Shown: positions 15,467 to 24,529, counted from the stretch's first letter. The stretch is 64,000 nucleotides of DNA from Moduliflexus sp964602655 (GCA_964602655.1 CAZRSF010000008.1:1-64000); one strand, 5' to 3'. Made by a program: numbers and translations. The notes: generated by a model from the sequence alone, not told the origin.

Positions 15467-16941
15467 AAGAGAAATTGTTGCATTCCCTGGAGCAGTGTTT
15501 CTTTCTGAGCTTTCTTATACGTTCTCGCTGTTGGAGGCATCTGAACTGTTTCCCCTGATAATAAGCGTTCTATCGTTAATATTTGGAGTTTCGGATAGTC
15601 CTTATTCCAATTGGGTGAATGATAAAATCCAGCGGAAACAGCTTCTTTCTGCATGTCTTTTGTTGGCTCTTCTAAGGTAAGAAACACTCCCATTGCGGCA
15701 TGTTCTCGTTCGATTGTCCCAACTAAATCCCGGATATCACCACTTTTTACCTTGCCGCTTTTGACTTGCACGATCAACTTTTTGGGTTTATTTTGCGGAT
15801 CATCCAAAAAGATAATCATGCCATCAATGCCTTTATCCGAGCCTTTTTTCCCCTGTTTGCTCCCAATGTCTCCTCCGAGCGGTTGCGCCTGGATTAAGGA
15901 TAACGCCCACCATTGGAATTGATAACGGTCATCCTGGGCAAGTTGCTGAGCCGCCTGAATATCTTCAGGTTCTCCGATGACCTGATAATCAACTTTCTCT
16001 ACAAGGTCGAACGCGTCTTTCAGGCGATACTTTTGCAGGGCAATCGCTAAATGCGTAATATCAATCCCGATCCATTTTCGTTGTAATTTCTGGGCAGCAT
16101 GAACGGCAGTTCCACATCCGCAGAACGGATCAAGAATAATGTCTCCTTCATGACTGCTCACCTGAATAATCCGTTCTAACAATGCCACCGGTTTCTGTGT
16201 CGGATACCCTAACCGTTCGGCAGACGATCCCGCGATAATCGAGATGTCCCAAACATCGCGTAACGGCATACCCGGCGTGTCTTCTTCTGTCGCATGTTTC
16301 TTGGTTTCTCCAGGTTCAAGGCGATTCTTTTTTCCTTTGAACCGTTTCAGAAAGCCTTCTGTGGCTGGCTCATAGAGAAGATTGAACGTTGGCTGTTCCT
16401 GCTTGGCATAATAGAACAAGACATCGTGCATGTGCTGATAATTACGCGTCTTCGACGGCCAACGGCGGTAGCTCCAAATGATTTCCGAACGAAAATTCGT
16501 TCCGCCGAAAATCATATCTAAGATCATTTTCAGATAGTGACTCATCGTCGGATCGCAATGCAGGTATAAACTCCCATGAGATTTTAACACACGATACAGT
16601 TCGATCAAGCGAATGGTCATCATAACTAAATACGCCATGACCTGGTTTGCCCCGACAAGCTCCCTCATCGCTCCAATCATTATGGCAATCTTCGGAGATG
16701 ATTCGTTCACCAATTCTCGAAAGGTCTCTTCAGCCGAACGATCCCAATGCCAGGTATCCTCAAAGGCTGCGAGCTGCGCTTCGGAATCGTCTCCACTTTC
16801 ATCTTTAAAGAGGATATTATAATTTCGATTCGAATTGAATGGTGGGTCAAGATAGATCAGATCGATGCTTTCATCTGGGATATATTCTCGGAGTATGTTG
16901 AGATTATCACCGTAATAGAGTGTATTTTTCCAGTTTGTCAT
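15463..16941 (-). CDS. DNA methyltransferase fused to an Mrr-like endonuclease domain, copy 1
   Basis: This is a 492-residue protein. The N-terminal part is a beta-class N6-adenine/N4-cytosine methyltransferase: catalytic motif IV LDPPFNSNR at 31-39 comes before the AdoMet-binding motif DPFCGCGT near residue 280. The stretch between them (about 155-255) should hold the target recognition region. The C-terminal about 150 residues look like an Mrr-type PD-(D/E)XK nuclease: KGIDGMIIFLDDP followed by LIVQVKSGKVKSGDIRDL, where the usual Glu of ExK is Gln, as in Mrr. One polypeptide could thus both modify and cut DNA. Copy 2 at 50129-51781 shares both ends but has a different recognition region. 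No separate restriction gene is adjacent. Confidence 0.85.
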   Translation of the reverse strand: MTNWKNTLYYGDNLNILREYIPDESIDLIYLDPPFNSNRNYNILFKDESGDDSEAQLAAFEDTWHWDRSAEETFRELVNESSPKIAIMIGAMRELVGANQVMAYLVMMTIRLIELYRVLKSHGSLYLHCDPTMSHYLKMILDMIFGGTNFRSEIIWSYRRWPSKTRNYQHMHDVLFYYAKQEQPTFNLLYEPATEGFLKRFKGKKNRLEPGETKKHATEEDTPGMPLRDVWDISIIAGSSAERLGYPTQKPVALLERIIQVSSHEGDIILDPFCGCGTAVHAAQKLQRKWIGIDITHLAIALQKYRLKDAFDLVEKVDYQVIGEPEDIQAAQQLAQDDRYQFQWWALSLIQAQPLGGDIGSKQGKKGSDKGIDGMIIFLDDPQNKPKKLIVQVKSGKVKSGDIRDLVGTIEREHAAMGVFLTLEEPTKDMQKEAVSAGFYHSPNWNKDYPKLQILTIERLLSGETVQMPPTARTYKKAQKETLLQGMQQFLL

Positions 16942-17080
16942 AAGGAGTATGTGTAACGTTGCAGTTCATCGTTATACAAGAATTTCGCCACTCTATCCAT
17001 CTCACGATAGCGCATACTATTTTGCAAGGAATATTTACCGATTTCGAATTTCCCCTCCGTATCGTAGAAATATGAACGCC

Positions 17081-18244
17081 TTAACAATCGAATACCGCGC
17101 GCATCCGGTCGCAATAATAGCGCACATTCTCCCATTTGGCATCCGGCGCGATACGATGATCCGGGCACGGAATATAGCCGCCGAGTTCGACCAGCGGTTT
17201 CAGGCGCTCGATTTCCGCGTCAATCGCGGCGCGGTCATGGGCGAAGACGGTTTTATTCATGCCACCGACGCCTAACAGCGCCTTGCCATATTGCTGACGC
17301 CAGGGCGCAATGCTCGCGCCCCACGTGCCGACTTCAATCGGAAACATCGTATTCACGCCATGCTCCAACCAGATCGGCACGAGTTTATCGATTTTGCCGT
17401 CACAATCCACCGAGACGATAGTGATGCCATGCTGCCGGAGCAAGTCGGTGATCCGACGATAATGCGGCGCGACTTTTTCCCGAAACAGTTTCGGATTCAC
17501 CAACGGCCCGCTGCGATAGCAAATATCTTCCCAGAAATGCGCGAAATCGAATTGCGCTCCGCTTGCTAATACGCGCTCAACGCAGGTGTAGGCCAAATTC
17601 CCGAACGTGTCGATCATCTCGTCGCATAAGCCTGGATCATCTACAACTAAATAACTCAATTCCACAAGGCCGACAATGTTGCGAATCCGGCCTATCAAGC
17701 TGCCGCAATACAGACCGACCGGCAGGTCGCGCTGCGCGGGCGGCTGTTGCAGATATGCCAGACCGCCCTCGTAAAATGGTCGCATAATCGTATTGACATT
17801 GACCTGCGACGCCTTCAGCCGCTCGTCGCTATATTGCAAACGCGGAAGATACTCCTTCTCCCAATCTTTCCGCGTTTTTAGGAGATGCTCGATCTCGGTG
17901 GGAATCGAGATTGCATCATCTTTTTTCAAGACCACCACGCCCTCTTTGTCGCGCACTTTCCGCCCGCCGTCTGGCAGCATTTCCAATACAATTTCTTCGA
18001 ATGGCGGAAAGAGTTCGCAATTCGGTTCGTATGTGGACGCCCAGTCGAAATCGAAACCGAGTTTGGCGCTGATGGATTGGTCAGCCGGATTCCCGTCTTT
18101 CCAATCGCGCATTTCTTCGAGCGTTAAATGTCCTTCCTGATGCCATTTAGCAAGCGTTTCATCCCAGAAGCCGAAATGCACAATCGGCAGGCGATCATAC
18201 GGTTCATAGCGGAGGACGGCAAGCGCGCGTTCGCGATGGGTCAT
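17081..18244 (-). CDS. uroporphyrinogen decarboxylase (URO-D/MtaA superfamily) protein
   Basis: This is a 387-residue URO-D family TIM-barrel protein starting MTHRERALAVLRYEPYDRLPIVHFGFWDE, the usual opening of the non-haem members. Later segments FAHFWEDICYRSGPL, TIVSVDCDGKIDKLVPIWLEHGVNTMFPIE and LGGYIPCPDHRIAPD are the metal and substrate loop regions of corrinoid methyltransferase-like relatives. The start at 18244 overlaps the GH1 gene stop as ATGA, so it is part of the sugar-uptake operon rather than haem synthesis. True HemE is shorter in this region and is usually in a haem context. Similar URO-D genes often accompany sugar ABC transporters, and their reaction is unknown. Confidence 0.82.
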   Translation of the reverse strand: MTHRERALAVLRYEPYDRLPIVHFGFWDETLAKWHQEGHLTLEEMRDWKDGNPADQSISAKLGFDFDWASTYEPNCELFPPFEEIVLEMLPDGGRKVRDKEGVVVLKKDDAISIPTEIEHLLKTRKDWEKEYLPRLQYSDERLKASQVNVNTIMRPFYEGGLAYLQQPPAQRDLPVGLYCGSLIGRIRNIVGLVELSYLVVDDPGLCDEMIDTFGNLAYTCVERVLASGAQFDFAHFWEDICYRSGPLVNPKLFREKVAPHYRRITDLLRQHGITIVSVDCDGKIDKLVPIWLEHGVNTMFPIEVGTWGASIAPWRQQYGKALLGVGGMNKTVFAHDRAAIDAEIERLKPLVELGGYIPCPDHRIAPDAKWENVRYYCDRMRAVFDC

Positions 18245-19617
18245 AATTGGCTCAGACTCGCGCCATTGGTGGCAATGACCTGTTTGTACCAATAGGCCGA
18301 GTCTTTTAAAATGCGTTGTTGGGTCGGATAATCCACATAGACGATGCCGAAACGTTGGCGGTAGGCTTCCGCCCATTCGAAATTATCCATGATAGACCAG
18401 AGGAAATAGCCGCGAGCGTCCACGCCGTCGTTGATGGCTCTTTCGAATTCCAGCAGATAACGTTGCAGGAAATCAATCCGAATCGGATCATGCACTTTGC
18501 CATCCAGCGAAATCCAGTCAATGTTCGACATGCCGTTTTCGGTCACAATGATTGGGAGTTTATACCGTTCATAAAAGAATTTCGGCCCCCAGTAGAGTCC
18601 TTCCGGCGTCACAGCCCAGTAACTTGTCCGGTCGAAAAAGGCGGTCTGACGGAAGCCTTCCGGCAACGCGACGCGCTCCGTGCCGCCGTTTGCGGCTGCG
18701 CGGATAATTTCGCTCTGATAGTTGTTGAAGCCGAAAAAGTCTAACGGCTGGCAAATCGTTCTCATGTCATTGCTGCCGATTTCCGGCACATCCGCGCCGA
18801 ACAGCCGCAGGCCGTCTTCAGGATAGTGTCCGAGATAGACCGGATCCATCCACCAGGTGTTATGCCAGAGGGTTTTATCAAGCACGGAAAACATATTCCG
18901 CCGGGCAGCGTCAATGTCGGCGGCGCTGTTGCTCGCCGGGATGCATAGGCGGCCTAACGGCGCAAATCCGACCTGACACGGCTGTTTGCTGCGAGCGCGA
19001 ATCGCCTGCACCGCGTTGCCATGCGACAACAGTACGTTATGCGCCGCGCGAAGCACCTGCCCGAAACCCAACTGGTCGCCCGGCGCATGAACGCCGTGTT
19101 GATGACCAAGCCCGACGAAACACATCGGCTCGTTAAACGTCATCCAATGTTTGACGCGATCCGACAACGCATCAATCACGACATTCGTGTATTCGGTGAA
19201 CCATTTCGGGCTGTCGGCATTGAGCCAACCGCCTTTGCAGTAAAGTTCATACGGATAATCCCAGTGAAACAGCGTGACGTATGGCGTAATGTTCGCCGCC
19301 AGCAGTTCATCCACGAGGCGGCGATAAAAATCAATCCCTTTCTGGTTGACTGCGCCGACGCCATCGGGCAGCACACGCGACCAGGCGATTGACATGCGGT
19401 AGGCGCGTAAGCCGATTTCCTTCATGATCGCGACATCCTCGCGATAGCGATGATAATGATCGCAGGCGACATCGCCGTTATAGCCGTTAAACACCGCGCC
19501 GGACTTCCGGCAGAACATATCCCAGACCGACCACTTTTTCCCGTCTTCAAGCGCAGCGCCTTCGATTTGATACGCGGCTGTCGCCGCGCCCCACGCAAAA
19601 TCTTTTGGAAAACTCAT
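18241..19617 (-). CDS. glycoside hydrolase family 1 beta-glucosidase
   Basis: This is a 458-residue cytoplasmic GH1 enzyme. It starts MSFPKDFAWGAATAAYQIEG, the canonical family opening. The acid/base Glu is residue 163 in TFNEP and the nucleophile is Glu 359 in VTENG. Tyr in NYQS and the WSIMDNFEW segment complete the sugar-binding site. The length is normal for the family. It would hydrolyse beta-glucosides or beta-galactosides taken up by the adjacent ABC importer (19703-22847), 85 bp upstream, and it overlaps the URO-D gene downstream. No signal peptide is present. Confidence 0.93.
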   Translation of the reverse strand: MSFPKDFAWGAATAAYQIEGAALEDGKKWSVWDMFCRKSGAVFNGYNGDVACDHYHRYREDVAIMKEIGLRAYRMSIAWSRVLPDGVGAVNQKGIDFYRRLVDELLAANITPYVTLFHWDYPYELYCKGGWLNADSPKWFTEYTNVVIDALSDRVKHWMTFNEPMCFVGLGHQHGVHAPGDQLGFGQVLRAAHNVLLSHGNAVQAIRARSKQPCQVGFAPLGRLCIPASNSAADIDAARRNMFSVLDKTLWHNTWWMDPVYLGHYPEDGLRLFGADVPEIGSNDMRTICQPLDFFGFNNYQSEIIRAAANGGTERVALPEGFRQTAFFDRTSYWAVTPEGLYWGPKFFYERYKLPIIVTENGMSNIDWISLDGKVHDPIRIDFLQRYLLEFERAINDGVDARGYFLWSIMDNFEWAEAYRQRFGIVYVDYPTQQRILKDSAYWYKQVIATNGASLSQL

Positions 19618-19664
19618 AATAATCTCCTTGTTAATTAATTTACTACGAAATACACGAATGTAAA

Positions 19665-19692
19665 GTAGGTCGAAACTGTAGTTTCGACCTAC
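19665..19692. repeat. palindromic repeat, GTCGAAAC/GTTTCGAC family
   Basis: GTAGGTCGAAAC and GTTTCGACCTAC are perfect 12-bp arms around TGTA. The element lies between the permease stop and the GH1 start, inside an operon. Confidence 0.85.
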
Positions 19693-19702
19693 AAAGGACT
19701 GA

Positions 19703-20530
19703 TCAATCTTTTACGGCTCCGGCGGTGACGCCGGCGACAATCCATTTGCTGCCGATAAAATAGAGAATCAGCGGCGGAACGGCGACTAACACCAGACAGG
19801 CGAATTGAACCGCGTAGTCTGAGCTATATTCTCCATCGAAACGAATGATGGAAAACGGAATCGTGCGCAAACTCTCAGTGGACAAATAGGTATTTGCCAT
19901 GATAAATTCGTTCCAACAGTTAAAAAAGGTCATAATGCTGGCAGTGACAAACCCGGATTTGCAGAGCGGCGCAATAATTTCCAAGAGAATTCGGGGCAAT
20001 CCCGCGCCATCGAGATAGGCCGCTTCTTCCATCGAACGCGGAATATTCACCACGATGCCGGAAAAAATCAGCGTGCAAAACGACAGATTGAACGCGATAT
20101 ACGGCACGATCAGCCCGATATGCGTGTTGAGAATGCCTAATTGTTTGAACCAGATAAAATTCGGCAGCAGCGTGGTATGAATCGGCACCATCATGCCTGC
20201 CAGCACAAGGCCGTACACAATTTTACGCCCGCACCATTCCATCCTCATGCAGGCGTAGCTCAGCAGAAACGCGAAGACGGCGGTAATCAAGACGGATGAC
20301 ACGACCACGATCAGGCTGTTGGTCAGGTATTGCGGGATTTTGCCGTCCACCCAACTCCTTACGTAGTTATTCCATTGCGGCGGATTCGGAATTTTGAAAA
20401 AGACCGGGCCGAACAAATCACCGCTTTTCGCCAAAGAATAATTCACCACCCAAAACAGCGGAAAGATTTGCAGCAGGGCGAATATTGTTAACACGCCATA
20501 TAAGACGACTTGCTTGATGTGTTTACTCAT
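19703..20530 (-). CDS. sugar ABC transporter permease (MalG/CUT1 type)
   Basis: This is a 275-residue inner-membrane permease with six predicted helices. The cytoplasmic EAA loop that contacts the ATPase reads SMEEAAYLDGAGLPRILLEIIAPL. The ending SKWIVAGVTAGAVKD is typical of MalG-like subunits. It overlaps the partner permease by 8 bases and belongs to a binding protein, permease, permease, glycosidase operon. No ATPase gene is in the cluster, as is common for CUT1 systems that share an MsmK-like ATPase. Confidence 0.92.
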   Translation of the reverse strand: MSKHIKQVVLYGVLTIFALLQIFPLFWVVNYSLAKSGDLFGPVFFKIPNPPQWNNYVRSWVDGKIPQYLTNSLIVVVSSVLITAVFAFLLSYACMRMEWCGRKIVYGLVLAGMMVPIHTTLLPNFIWFKQLGILNTHIGLIVPYIAFNLSFCTLIFSGIVVNIPRSMEEAAYLDGAGLPRILLEIIAPLCKSGFVTASIMTFFNCWNEFIMANTYLSTESLRTIPFSIIRFDGEYSSDYAVQFACLVLVAVPPLILYFIGSKWIVAGVTAGAVKD

Positions 20531-21404
20531 ACAGCCCCTCCCGGTTGGTCAACTTGCGCGTGATGAGCACCAACCCCATCGCGATGACGAAAAAGACGAT
20601 TGAAATCGCGTTGCCATAGCCGTATTGGCTGTATTTGAACGCTTTGATATAGAGATAATTGGCGACGAACTGCGTGATGTCGCCTGGGCCGCCTTCGGTG
20701 GACAGAAAGACCACCTCCATCTGCTTCAAACAGGCGATAATGCCGATAATCGCGACCGACTGAATGACCGGCATGATGTACGGAATAATGACCTTCGTGT
20801 ATAATTGCAGCCAGGATGCGCCGTCAATACGCGCGGCTTCTTCCAAATCTTTCGGCACAGTCATCAAGCCGGTATAAAAAAATAACAGCGCCCAGCCGAA
20901 TCCGTGCCAAATAATAATGAAAATGACGGTGCCGAGGGCGGTGCTCGGGTTACTGAGCCAGCCGATAGCGAATTGATGCAGCCCCATTGCGCGGAGCAAT
21001 TTGTTGAGCATTCCGTAGGTCGGATTGAAAATATGCACCCACATTTTTGTAATGACGACGACCGACAACACCGCCGGAATAAAGTAGAGCGTACGGAAAA
21101 AGTGGCCGCCGCGTTTGATCTGAGACAGCAGCGCGGCCAGAATGAAGGCGAGCGGATTTTGAATACAGAGCGTCACCGCCGCCAAAATCAGGGCGTGGGA
21201 CATTGATTTCCAGAAGGTCGCGTCATGAAGAATTTCTTGATAGTTTCCGAAACCGATAAAGCTCATCTTCCCGAAACCCGCCCAGTTCATCAGGCTGTAA
21301 TAGCCGCTGAGCACGAGCGGCACGCCGATGGCGATGAGCATGATAAACAGGCCGGGAAACACCAACAGCGCGGGCGTGGCTTTGAATGAATACAGATTTT
21401 TCAT
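20523..21404 (-). CDS. sugar ABC transporter permease (MalF/UgpA type)
   Basis: This is a 293-residue inner-membrane permease with six helices, starting with a short cytoplasmic segment and FPGLFIMLIAIGVPLVLSGYYS. The EAA loop is DLEEAARIDGASWLQLYTKVIIPYI. It pairs with the MalG-type subunit that follows (8-bp overlap). It lies downstream of the binding-protein gene, separated by a 100-bp nested palindrome at 21437-21533, which may adjust expression of the permeases relative to the binding protein. Confidence 0.92.
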   Translation of the reverse strand: MKNLYSFKATPALLVFPGLFIMLIAIGVPLVLSGYYSLMNWAGFGKMSFIGFGNYQEILHDATFWKSMSHALILAAVTLCIQNPLAFILAALLSQIKRGGHFFRTLYFIPAVLSVVVITKMWVHIFNPTYGMLNKLLRAMGLHQFAIGWLSNPSTALGTVIFIIIWHGFGWALLFFYTGLMTVPKDLEEAARIDGASWLQLYTKVIIPYIMPVIQSVAIIGIIACLKQMEVVFLSTEGGPGDITQFVANYLYIKAFKYSQYGYGNAISIVFFVIAMGLVLITRKLTNREGLYE

Positions 21405-21436
21405 GTGATTGGCTACAAAGACGCAGATTTCTCATA

Positions 21437-21533
21437 CAGGGGTTGAAACCCCCGTCTGTATTCCGACGCCCTTTCAGGGCGAAATACCTGCCCTGAAAGG
21501 GCAATGGGGTATAGACGGGGGTTTCAACCCCTG
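21437..21533. repeat. large nested inverted repeat between binding protein and permease genes
   Basis: Perfect 21-bp outer arms (21437-21457 and 21513-21533, containing GGGGTTGAAACCCCC) enclose two further palindromic hairpins built on GCCCTTTCAGGGC and GCCCTGAAAGGGC. In RNA this would be a very stable structure. Confidence 0.85.
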
Positions 21534-21569
21534 GGAAAAAATCCTCAGCGTCTTTGCGTCATCCTCTGA

Positions 21570-22847
21570 TTACTGTTTCGCTGCGGTTTCAGCGGCAGCG
21601 TCGAGTTTCGCGGCGAATTCTTCCGGGGTAATCAAGCCGGCGATTAACTCCTGGATGAATTTCTGATTGTCTTCTTTGAATTGCGGCGTCGAAAGATCGA
21701 GGCAGGCCGCGCCGCTGGTGGCTTTGGCGTCTGCGCCAATCTGAAGCAACTCTTTGGCAAGCGGTGTGTCGCTCTCGCTCGCTTGCACTTTCACGGCGGG
21801 GAACGCCGCCTGACTTGCCCAGGTCAACGGGCCAAGACGTTCGGCTAAATATTTGACGTATTCTACAGCTAACTCAGGATTTTTGGTCTGCGCATTGATC
21901 ACGTAGTTTCCGCCGAACCAGGCCATCAGTTGATCAATTTCCCCCTTCTCGCCCGTAATGACAGGAATTTTGAAGGCGCGGACGTTTTGTCTGAATTCTT
22001 CCGGGAAGTTGGCGTCGGTTGCCAGTCCAAGTTCCCACGAACCCATCATGTACATCGCGGCAGCGCCCTGGCCGAACAAGTTGCGGGCAGCGCCGTAATC
22101 GGAGGTCACGAGATCAGCCTGGAACAAACCTTCTTTGGTCATCTTCTGCATGAGCGCAGCCGCTTTGACAAACGGCTCATCCGTGAATTTCATTTTCCGC
22201 TGCAACGCCTGGGTCGGATAGCTGAAATCGCCTGTATAGCGGGCGACTAAGTTATCAAACAGAATCGAAAACGGCCAGGAATCTTTACCGTCGGAAGAAA
22301 TCGGGATAATCCCATTCTTCTTGAACACTTCCGCGGCGGCAAACAGTTCGTCGAATGTGGTCGGAACGGCTACGCCGAATTTGTCGAACATCGCCTTATT
22401 GTAGTAGATCACCCACAAATCGCCGGACAACGGAATGCCGTACAATTTCTCGTTCCAGACGTTGGATTCGAGCGCGCCGGAGAGGAAATCAAACCCTTGA
22501 AAATCTTCTTTCTTCAATTCCATCACCAGACCTTCGTCCACAAGCGGTTTCAGCAGCGTGGAGAAACTCCAGTATTTGAAGGCATCCGGCAATTGGCCTG
22601 ATGTGGCGTAGATTTTTATTTTCTGTTGATACGGTTGATCCGGATAGCTTTCGGTTTCAATCTGGACATCAGGATGTTTTGCCAGGAATTCTTTGTTGAT
22701 TTGTTCGAACACCGCGCCCCACGTTTGCGTCCGATCCGAGATATTATCCGCGAGTTTCAGGACAATCTTGTCCGCCGCAACGGCAAAAAGACTGAACGAT
22801 AACACCAATCCGAAAACGACAGCCATGATGAATAATTTGTTTTTCAT
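21570..22847 (-). CDS. sugar ABC transporter extracellular binding protein (SBP_bac_1 family)
   Basis: This is a 425-residue periplasmic protein. Residues 1-24 are a signal peptide (ends FAVAADK). The family signature region appears as VIYYNKAMFDKFGVAVPTTFDELFAAAE, followed by FGQGAAAMYMMGSWELGL, both typical of the maltose-type family 1 binding proteins. The start at 22847 is chosen because GGAGG lies eight bases upstream; the frame extends to 22973, but that part contains a palindromic repeat. It binds an oligosaccharide or glycoside for the two permeases downstream and would be the first gene of the operon. Confidence 0.92.
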   Translation of the reverse strand: MKNKLFIMAVVFGLVLSFSLFAVAADKIVLKLADNISDRTQTWGAVFEQINKEFLAKHPDVQIETESYPDQPYQQKIKIYATSGQLPDAFKYWSFSTLLKPLVDEGLVMELKKEDFQGFDFLSGALESNVWNEKLYGIPLSGDLWVIYYNKAMFDKFGVAVPTTFDELFAAAEVFKKNGIIPISSDGKDSWPFSILFDNLVARYTGDFSYPTQALQRKMKFTDEPFVKAAALMQKMTKEGLFQADLVTSDYGAARNLFGQGAAAMYMMGSWELGLATDANFPEEFRQNVRAFKIPVITGEKGEIDQLMAWFGGNYVINAQTKNPELAVEYVKYLAERLGPLTWASQAAFPAVKVQASESDTPLAKELLQIGADAKATSGAACLDLSTPQFKEDNQKFIQELIAGLITPEEFAAKLDAAAETAAKQ

Positions 22848-22881
22848 ACCTTGATCCTCCGTCAATCGGACATTACCGAAT

Positions 22882-22910
22882 TTCCCCTCTTCGGAGGGGC
22901 AAAGGGTGGG
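22882..22910. repeat. short CCCCTC-GAGGGG hairpin with GGGTGGG tail
   Basis: A CCCCTC/GAGGGG stem with a TTCG loop lies in the leader of the binding-protein gene. The tail matches the flank of the composite repeats at 24356, 37787 and 48067. Confidence 0.6.
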
Positions 22911-23086
22911 TCGAATCCTTCTTTCAATAATGTCTTTTGAATGTGATGCAACGATTTCTACGACGAAAGACACGATACGAAACGGCTGGAATTTTGTGAA
23001 TGACAGGAACTACGATTTATTGACGAAAAATACGAAAATTCTCGGCAGGCGGTAGTTATACCAATTGTGGTCGAATGGATCCTAAA

Positions 23087-23118
23087 TTGTACGTCGAAAC
23101 TATAGTTTCGACGTACAA
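23087..23118. repeat. palindromic repeat, GTCGAAAC/GTTTCGAC family
   Basis: The 32-bp element is a perfect palindrome (arms TTGTACGTCGAAAC and reverse complement, centre TATA). Confidence 0.9.
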
Positions 23119-23147
23119 CCGGACGTGATTCGGTTGCATGACCGCGC

Positions 23148-23178
23148 GCTGTCAGACACGTATGACGTGTCTGACAGC
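23148..23178. repeat. palindromic repeat, TGTCAGACAC family
   Basis: Perfect 14-bp arms GCTGTCAGACACGT and ACGTGTCTGACAGC around ATG lie just downstream of the response regulator stop at 23192. A terminator function is possible, though no T-run follows. Confidence 0.85.
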
Positions 23179-23191
23179 GTCACGTCGCGCG

Positions 23192-24295
23192 TCATTGACG
23201 CCGTTCGTTCAGATATTTTGCGATAATTTCAGCCAGGTCTTTCAACCGTACTGGCTTGGTCAGGTATAAATCAAGACCGGCCTCCATGCCGCGTTCTTTG
23301 TCTCCGGGCATGGCGACGGCAGAGAGCGCAATAATCGGCGTGGCGCGCAGCGATTCATCCGCTCGAATCTGGCGCGTGGCCTCTAAACCGTCCATTTCCG
23401 GGAGTTGAATATCCATCAGAATCAGGGACGGATGTTCTTCTTTCGCCATCCGCACGGCGTTGCGCCCGTCTGCCGCATGTATCACATCATATCCATACGA
23501 TTTCAACGAGTGAATCAACGTCATCGCATTGACCGCATTATCTTCCACCACTAAAATGCGGGCATATTCGATTGGCTTGGGTGAAGGGGCATTCTGTTTG
23601 CTCGGAGGAGCAGCAGGCGCTGAAATTGGGGCTGGGTCGGAAGAAAGCGACACCATCATCTTTTCAGAAATTTCGCGGAGCGATCCGGCCATGCTTCTCG
23701 CTTGCTGCTCAAAGGTGGGCAATATGCCTGACAATTGTTCGGGAAGATTGCCGAATTTGCCTGACTGCAAGGCGCTGACCGTCTCAAGCAGCGAGGCCGC
23801 CGTTTCGCTGAGATTTGGAAGGACGCCTTGCTTGAACGTCTGCATCATACGCGCCGTTTCTTGCATGCGCTTGGAAAAGTAGGCAAGCGCAACCGCTTGA
23901 TGCTGACAGACCTCTTGCTGCTGCAACAGTTCGAGAAACGCGCCGACTTTCTGCTTGAGTTCGCGCGGATTGATCGGCTTAATAAGAATATCAATTTCTC
24001 CGCATCCGAATTGCATATTTGCCGCCCGCGTAAACCCAATCGGCTCGACCATCAGCATCATCGGCAAATATCTCAACTCCACGCCTGCCGTCAGATGCTT
24101 GGCGATATCCAGTCCGTTCACGTCCGGCATATTGGCGTCAAGCAGCATAAAATCGAATTGTTCGCCATTCACAAGCTGCAAGGCCTCGCGCCCCGAAGTC
24201 GTTTGCGAAATCTGGCATCCGAATGGCTGTAATATGGCGGCTAACGCGAGCAGCACCTCAGGCGTATCATCCACTAACAATATTTTCGCTTTCAC
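23192..24295 (-). CDS. response regulator with two receiver domains
   Basis: This is a 367-residue soluble protein with receiver domains at both ends and no output domain. The first (1-120) has the acidic pair VDDTPE and phosphoacceptor Asp in FMLLDANMP. A helical linker follows (about 125-240, with Ala/Pro-rich end). The second receiver (about 245-365) has VVEDNAVNA, phosphoacceptor LILMDIQLP, Ser in IIALSA and Lys in YLTKPV. It would relay or integrate phosphoryl groups from the hybrid kinases encoded immediately upstream. It is the last gene of the signalling cluster, separated from the 24530-26716 kinase by a mobile-looking inverted repeat. Confidence 0.88.
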   Translation of the reverse strand: MKAKILLVDDTPEVLLALAAILQPFGCQISQTTSGREALQLVNGEQFDFMLLDANMPDVNGLDIAKHLTAGVELRYLPMMLMVEPIGFTRAANMQFGCGEIDILIKPINPRELKQKVGAFLELLQQQEVCQHQAVALAYFSKRMQETARMMQTFKQGVLPNLSETAASLLETVSALQSGKFGNLPEQLSGILPTFEQQARSMAGSLREISEKMMVSLSSDPAPISAPAAPPSKQNAPSPKPIEYARILVVEDNAVNAMTLIHSLKSYGYDVIHAADGRNAVRMAKEEHPSLILMDIQLPEMDGLEATRQIRADESLRATPIIALSAVAMPGDKERGMEAGLDLYLTKPVRLKDLAEIIAKYLNERRQ

Positions 24296-24355
24296 GTCTC
24301 ACGCTCCTTGTTCGGATTCTCCAACGAGACCTCTCGTCAGATAGGCCAATTATTC

Positions 24356-24515
24356 AACTCATGTTATGCAGTAAGATTTTGATCAGAAGACCACAAACTC
24401 CCCTCCTGGGAGGGGTTGGGGGTGGGTTGTCGCCTTGAGAAATTGTTAGGCTTCAGCCACCCACCCCTTGCCCCTCCCATGAGGGGAATTGTGGAGACAC
24501 TGCGTAACATGAGTT
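24356..24515. repeat. MITE-like composite inverted repeat
   Basis: Outer arms AACTCATGTTATGCAGT (24356-24372) and ACTGCGTAACATGAGTT (24499-24515) match with one mismatch. Inside lie opposed CCCCTCCTGGGAGGGG and CCCACCCC...CCCCTCCCA elements. About 160 bp in total with no coding capacity, which is the form of a miniature inverted-repeat element. Confidence 0.7.
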
Positions 24516-24529
24516 ATTCAGGGATTCTC

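Noticed and set aside
24440..24456. GTTAGGC motif that fits an attC R' box
   Set aside because: No complementary R'' box at attC distance. The motif lies inside a larger inverted repeat, so it is probably chance.
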